A stretch of DNA of 64,000 nt from Paenibacillus lycopersici (lineage in GTDB: Bacteria > Bacillota > Bacilli > Paenibacillales > Paenibacillaceae): contig NZ_CP048209.1 in the NCBI RefSeq assembly GCF_010119935.1, forward strand, positions 265,001-329,000. The letters run 5' to 3'. Below are positions 63,164-64,000 of the stretch, one piece after another; position 1 is the stretch's first letter, and each line of letters begins with the position of its first letter. Position numbers and translations under genes: made by a program. Under the pieces are notes generated by a model, which worked only from the letters and a program-made list of their open reading frames with translations, did no database searches and was not told the origin of the DNA.

Positions 63164-64000
63164 TTAGAGCAGCTCGCGGCGAAGCTGATCAGCCGATTTC
63201 GGCGACAAATAGCCGATCGGAAGATCGAAGATCGTCTTGGCGCCCTTCTGGCCTTCTTGGCTCAGGCGGTGTCCGGCTCTAGCGCATGCAACCAGCACGC
63301 TTGCGGTGAATTCCGGGTTGCTCTCGAGCGTCAAGCCGAATTCGATGATTTGCTTCGTGCTTTCGCCGGTAACGCCGCTGCGGATGACGAAGCCGCCGTG
63401 CGGCATGCCTTGGTGCTCGGCTTTCAGCTGTTCTTCGGTAATGAACGTTACCGTCGTATCGTAATCGGAGAAATAGTTCGGCATGTTGACGATCGTTGCC
63501 GTGATCGCTTCTTGGTCCGCGCCGTCCTCGGCTACGACGAAGCATTCGCGGAGATGCTTCTCGCGCGTCGCCAGTTCAGGCGTCTCGCCGGAACGGATGC
63601 GGTTAATGACGTCTTGCACCGGCACGGTGTATTGCACGCCGGCTTTAACGCCGGGCACGCGGCGAATCGCGTCCGAGTGGCCTTGGCTGACGCCTTTGCC
63701 CCAGAACGTATAGTCTTTGCCTTCCGGCAGAATGGCTTCGGCCAGCAGGCGGTTAAGCGAGAACAGGCCCGGATCCCAACCGGTGGAGATGATGCTGAGC
63801 GTGCCGGCTTCCTGCGCCGCCGCATTGACGGCTTCGTAGAATTCCGGAATTTTCGCATGCGTATCGAAGCTGTCGACCGTGTTGAACAAGCGGGCCATCG
63901 GAGGCGTTTGTTCCGGAAGGTCCGTCGCGGAGCCGCCGCACAGGATCATCACGTCAATGACGCCCTTGAATTGCTCGGCCGCCGAAATATGTTCGAAGCG
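63164..64000 (-). CDS. ddh: meso-Diaminopimelate D-dehydrogenase, 5'-truncated by the window end
   Basis: It makes meso-diaminopimelate directly from tetrahydrodipicolinate, ammonia and NADPH, a one-step lysine/peptidoglycan route. The frame runs open through 64000, so the N-terminal NADP-binding motif lies outside. Visible are VIDVMILCGGSATDLPEQTPPMARLFNTVDSFDTHAKIP, the substrate loop STGWDPGLFSLNRLL and GKGVSQGHSDAIRRVPGV, all family signatures. An internal start near 63952 is not the true one. The terminator downstream separates it from gdhA. Confidence 0.93.
   Translation of the reverse strand, partial: RFEHISAAEQFKGVIDVMILCGGSATDLPEQTPPMARLFNTVDSFDTHAKIPEFYEAVNAAAQEAGTLSIISTGWDPGLFSLNRLLAEAILPEGKDYTFWGKGVSQGHSDAIRRVPGVKAGVQYTVPVQDVINRIRSGETPELATREKHLRECFVVAEDGADQEAITATIVNMPNYFSDYDTTVTFITEEQLKAEHQGMPHGGFVIRSGVTGESTKQIIEFGLTLESNPEFTASVLVACARAGHRLSQEGQKGAKTIFDLPIGYLSPKSADQLRRELL

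Overview
The window looks like the chromosome of a spore-forming, flagellated, high-GC member of the Bacillales, most likely Paenibacillaceae (Paenibacillus, Cohnella or a close relative). The gene content and the order rRNA operon, guaB, dacA, pdxS, pdxT, serS, tRNA-Ser and tadA match the region just clockwise of oriC in Bacillus-type chromosomes, so the window probably starts within some tens of kb of the origin. TTG and GTG starts behind strong Shine-Dalgarno sequences are common, and several starts are set here by the ribosome binding site rather than by the longest reading frame.

Region 1 (1-10.8 kb) is housekeeping: the 3' part of 23S rRNA, 5S rRNA, a secreted lipoprotein glycosidase, guaB, dacA, pdxST, serS and tRNA-Ser. 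It is interrupted by nine near-perfect 42-bp tandem repeats in front of two very small genes, one an SspP-type spore protein. Region 2 (10.8-26 kb) holds envelope and sporulation functions: an SLH/Ig-like surface protein, an Ltp-domain membrane protein, tRNA-Arg, a Spo0E-like phosphatase, tadA, a dense DnaA-box cluster, a PAS histidine kinase of the sporulation-kinase type, an RluF-type pseudouridine synthase, a divergent MurE-like ligase paired with an Asp/Glu racemase, and motAB behind a SigD-like promoter.

Region 3 (26-31 kb) is metabolic and accessory: pterin carbinolamine dehydratase, an MFS carrier and a GH36 alpha-galactosidase. Region 4 (31-47 kb) is an iron-responsive island. Six Fur boxes control two paralogous AraC/siderophore-binding-domain regulators, two siderophore-binding lipoproteins, an internally shortened third one, a flavodoxin with a coupled 59-aa protein, and an ABC exporter-type transporter. 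Within this island sits a two-component system whose promoter shares an identical direct-repeat layout with the promoter of an adjacent orphan solute-binding lipoprotein. A MerR-controlled short-chain dehydrogenase operon with a textbook 19-bp-spacer promoter is also here.

Region 5 (47-61.5 kb) is accessory: small proteins of unknown function, three VOC-fold proteins, an ECF sigma factor translationally coupled to a peptidase-like protein with a paralogue 2 kb away, a BmrR-like MerR regulator, lrgAB with a divergent LysR regulator, a DUF2798 membrane protein, an aminoglycoside-phosphotransferase-fold kinase and a tandem metallo-beta-lactamase protein. The window ends with gdhA and a 5'-truncated meso-diaminopimelate dehydrogenase, both on the minus strand. 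No prophage, insertion sequence or CRISPR array was seen.
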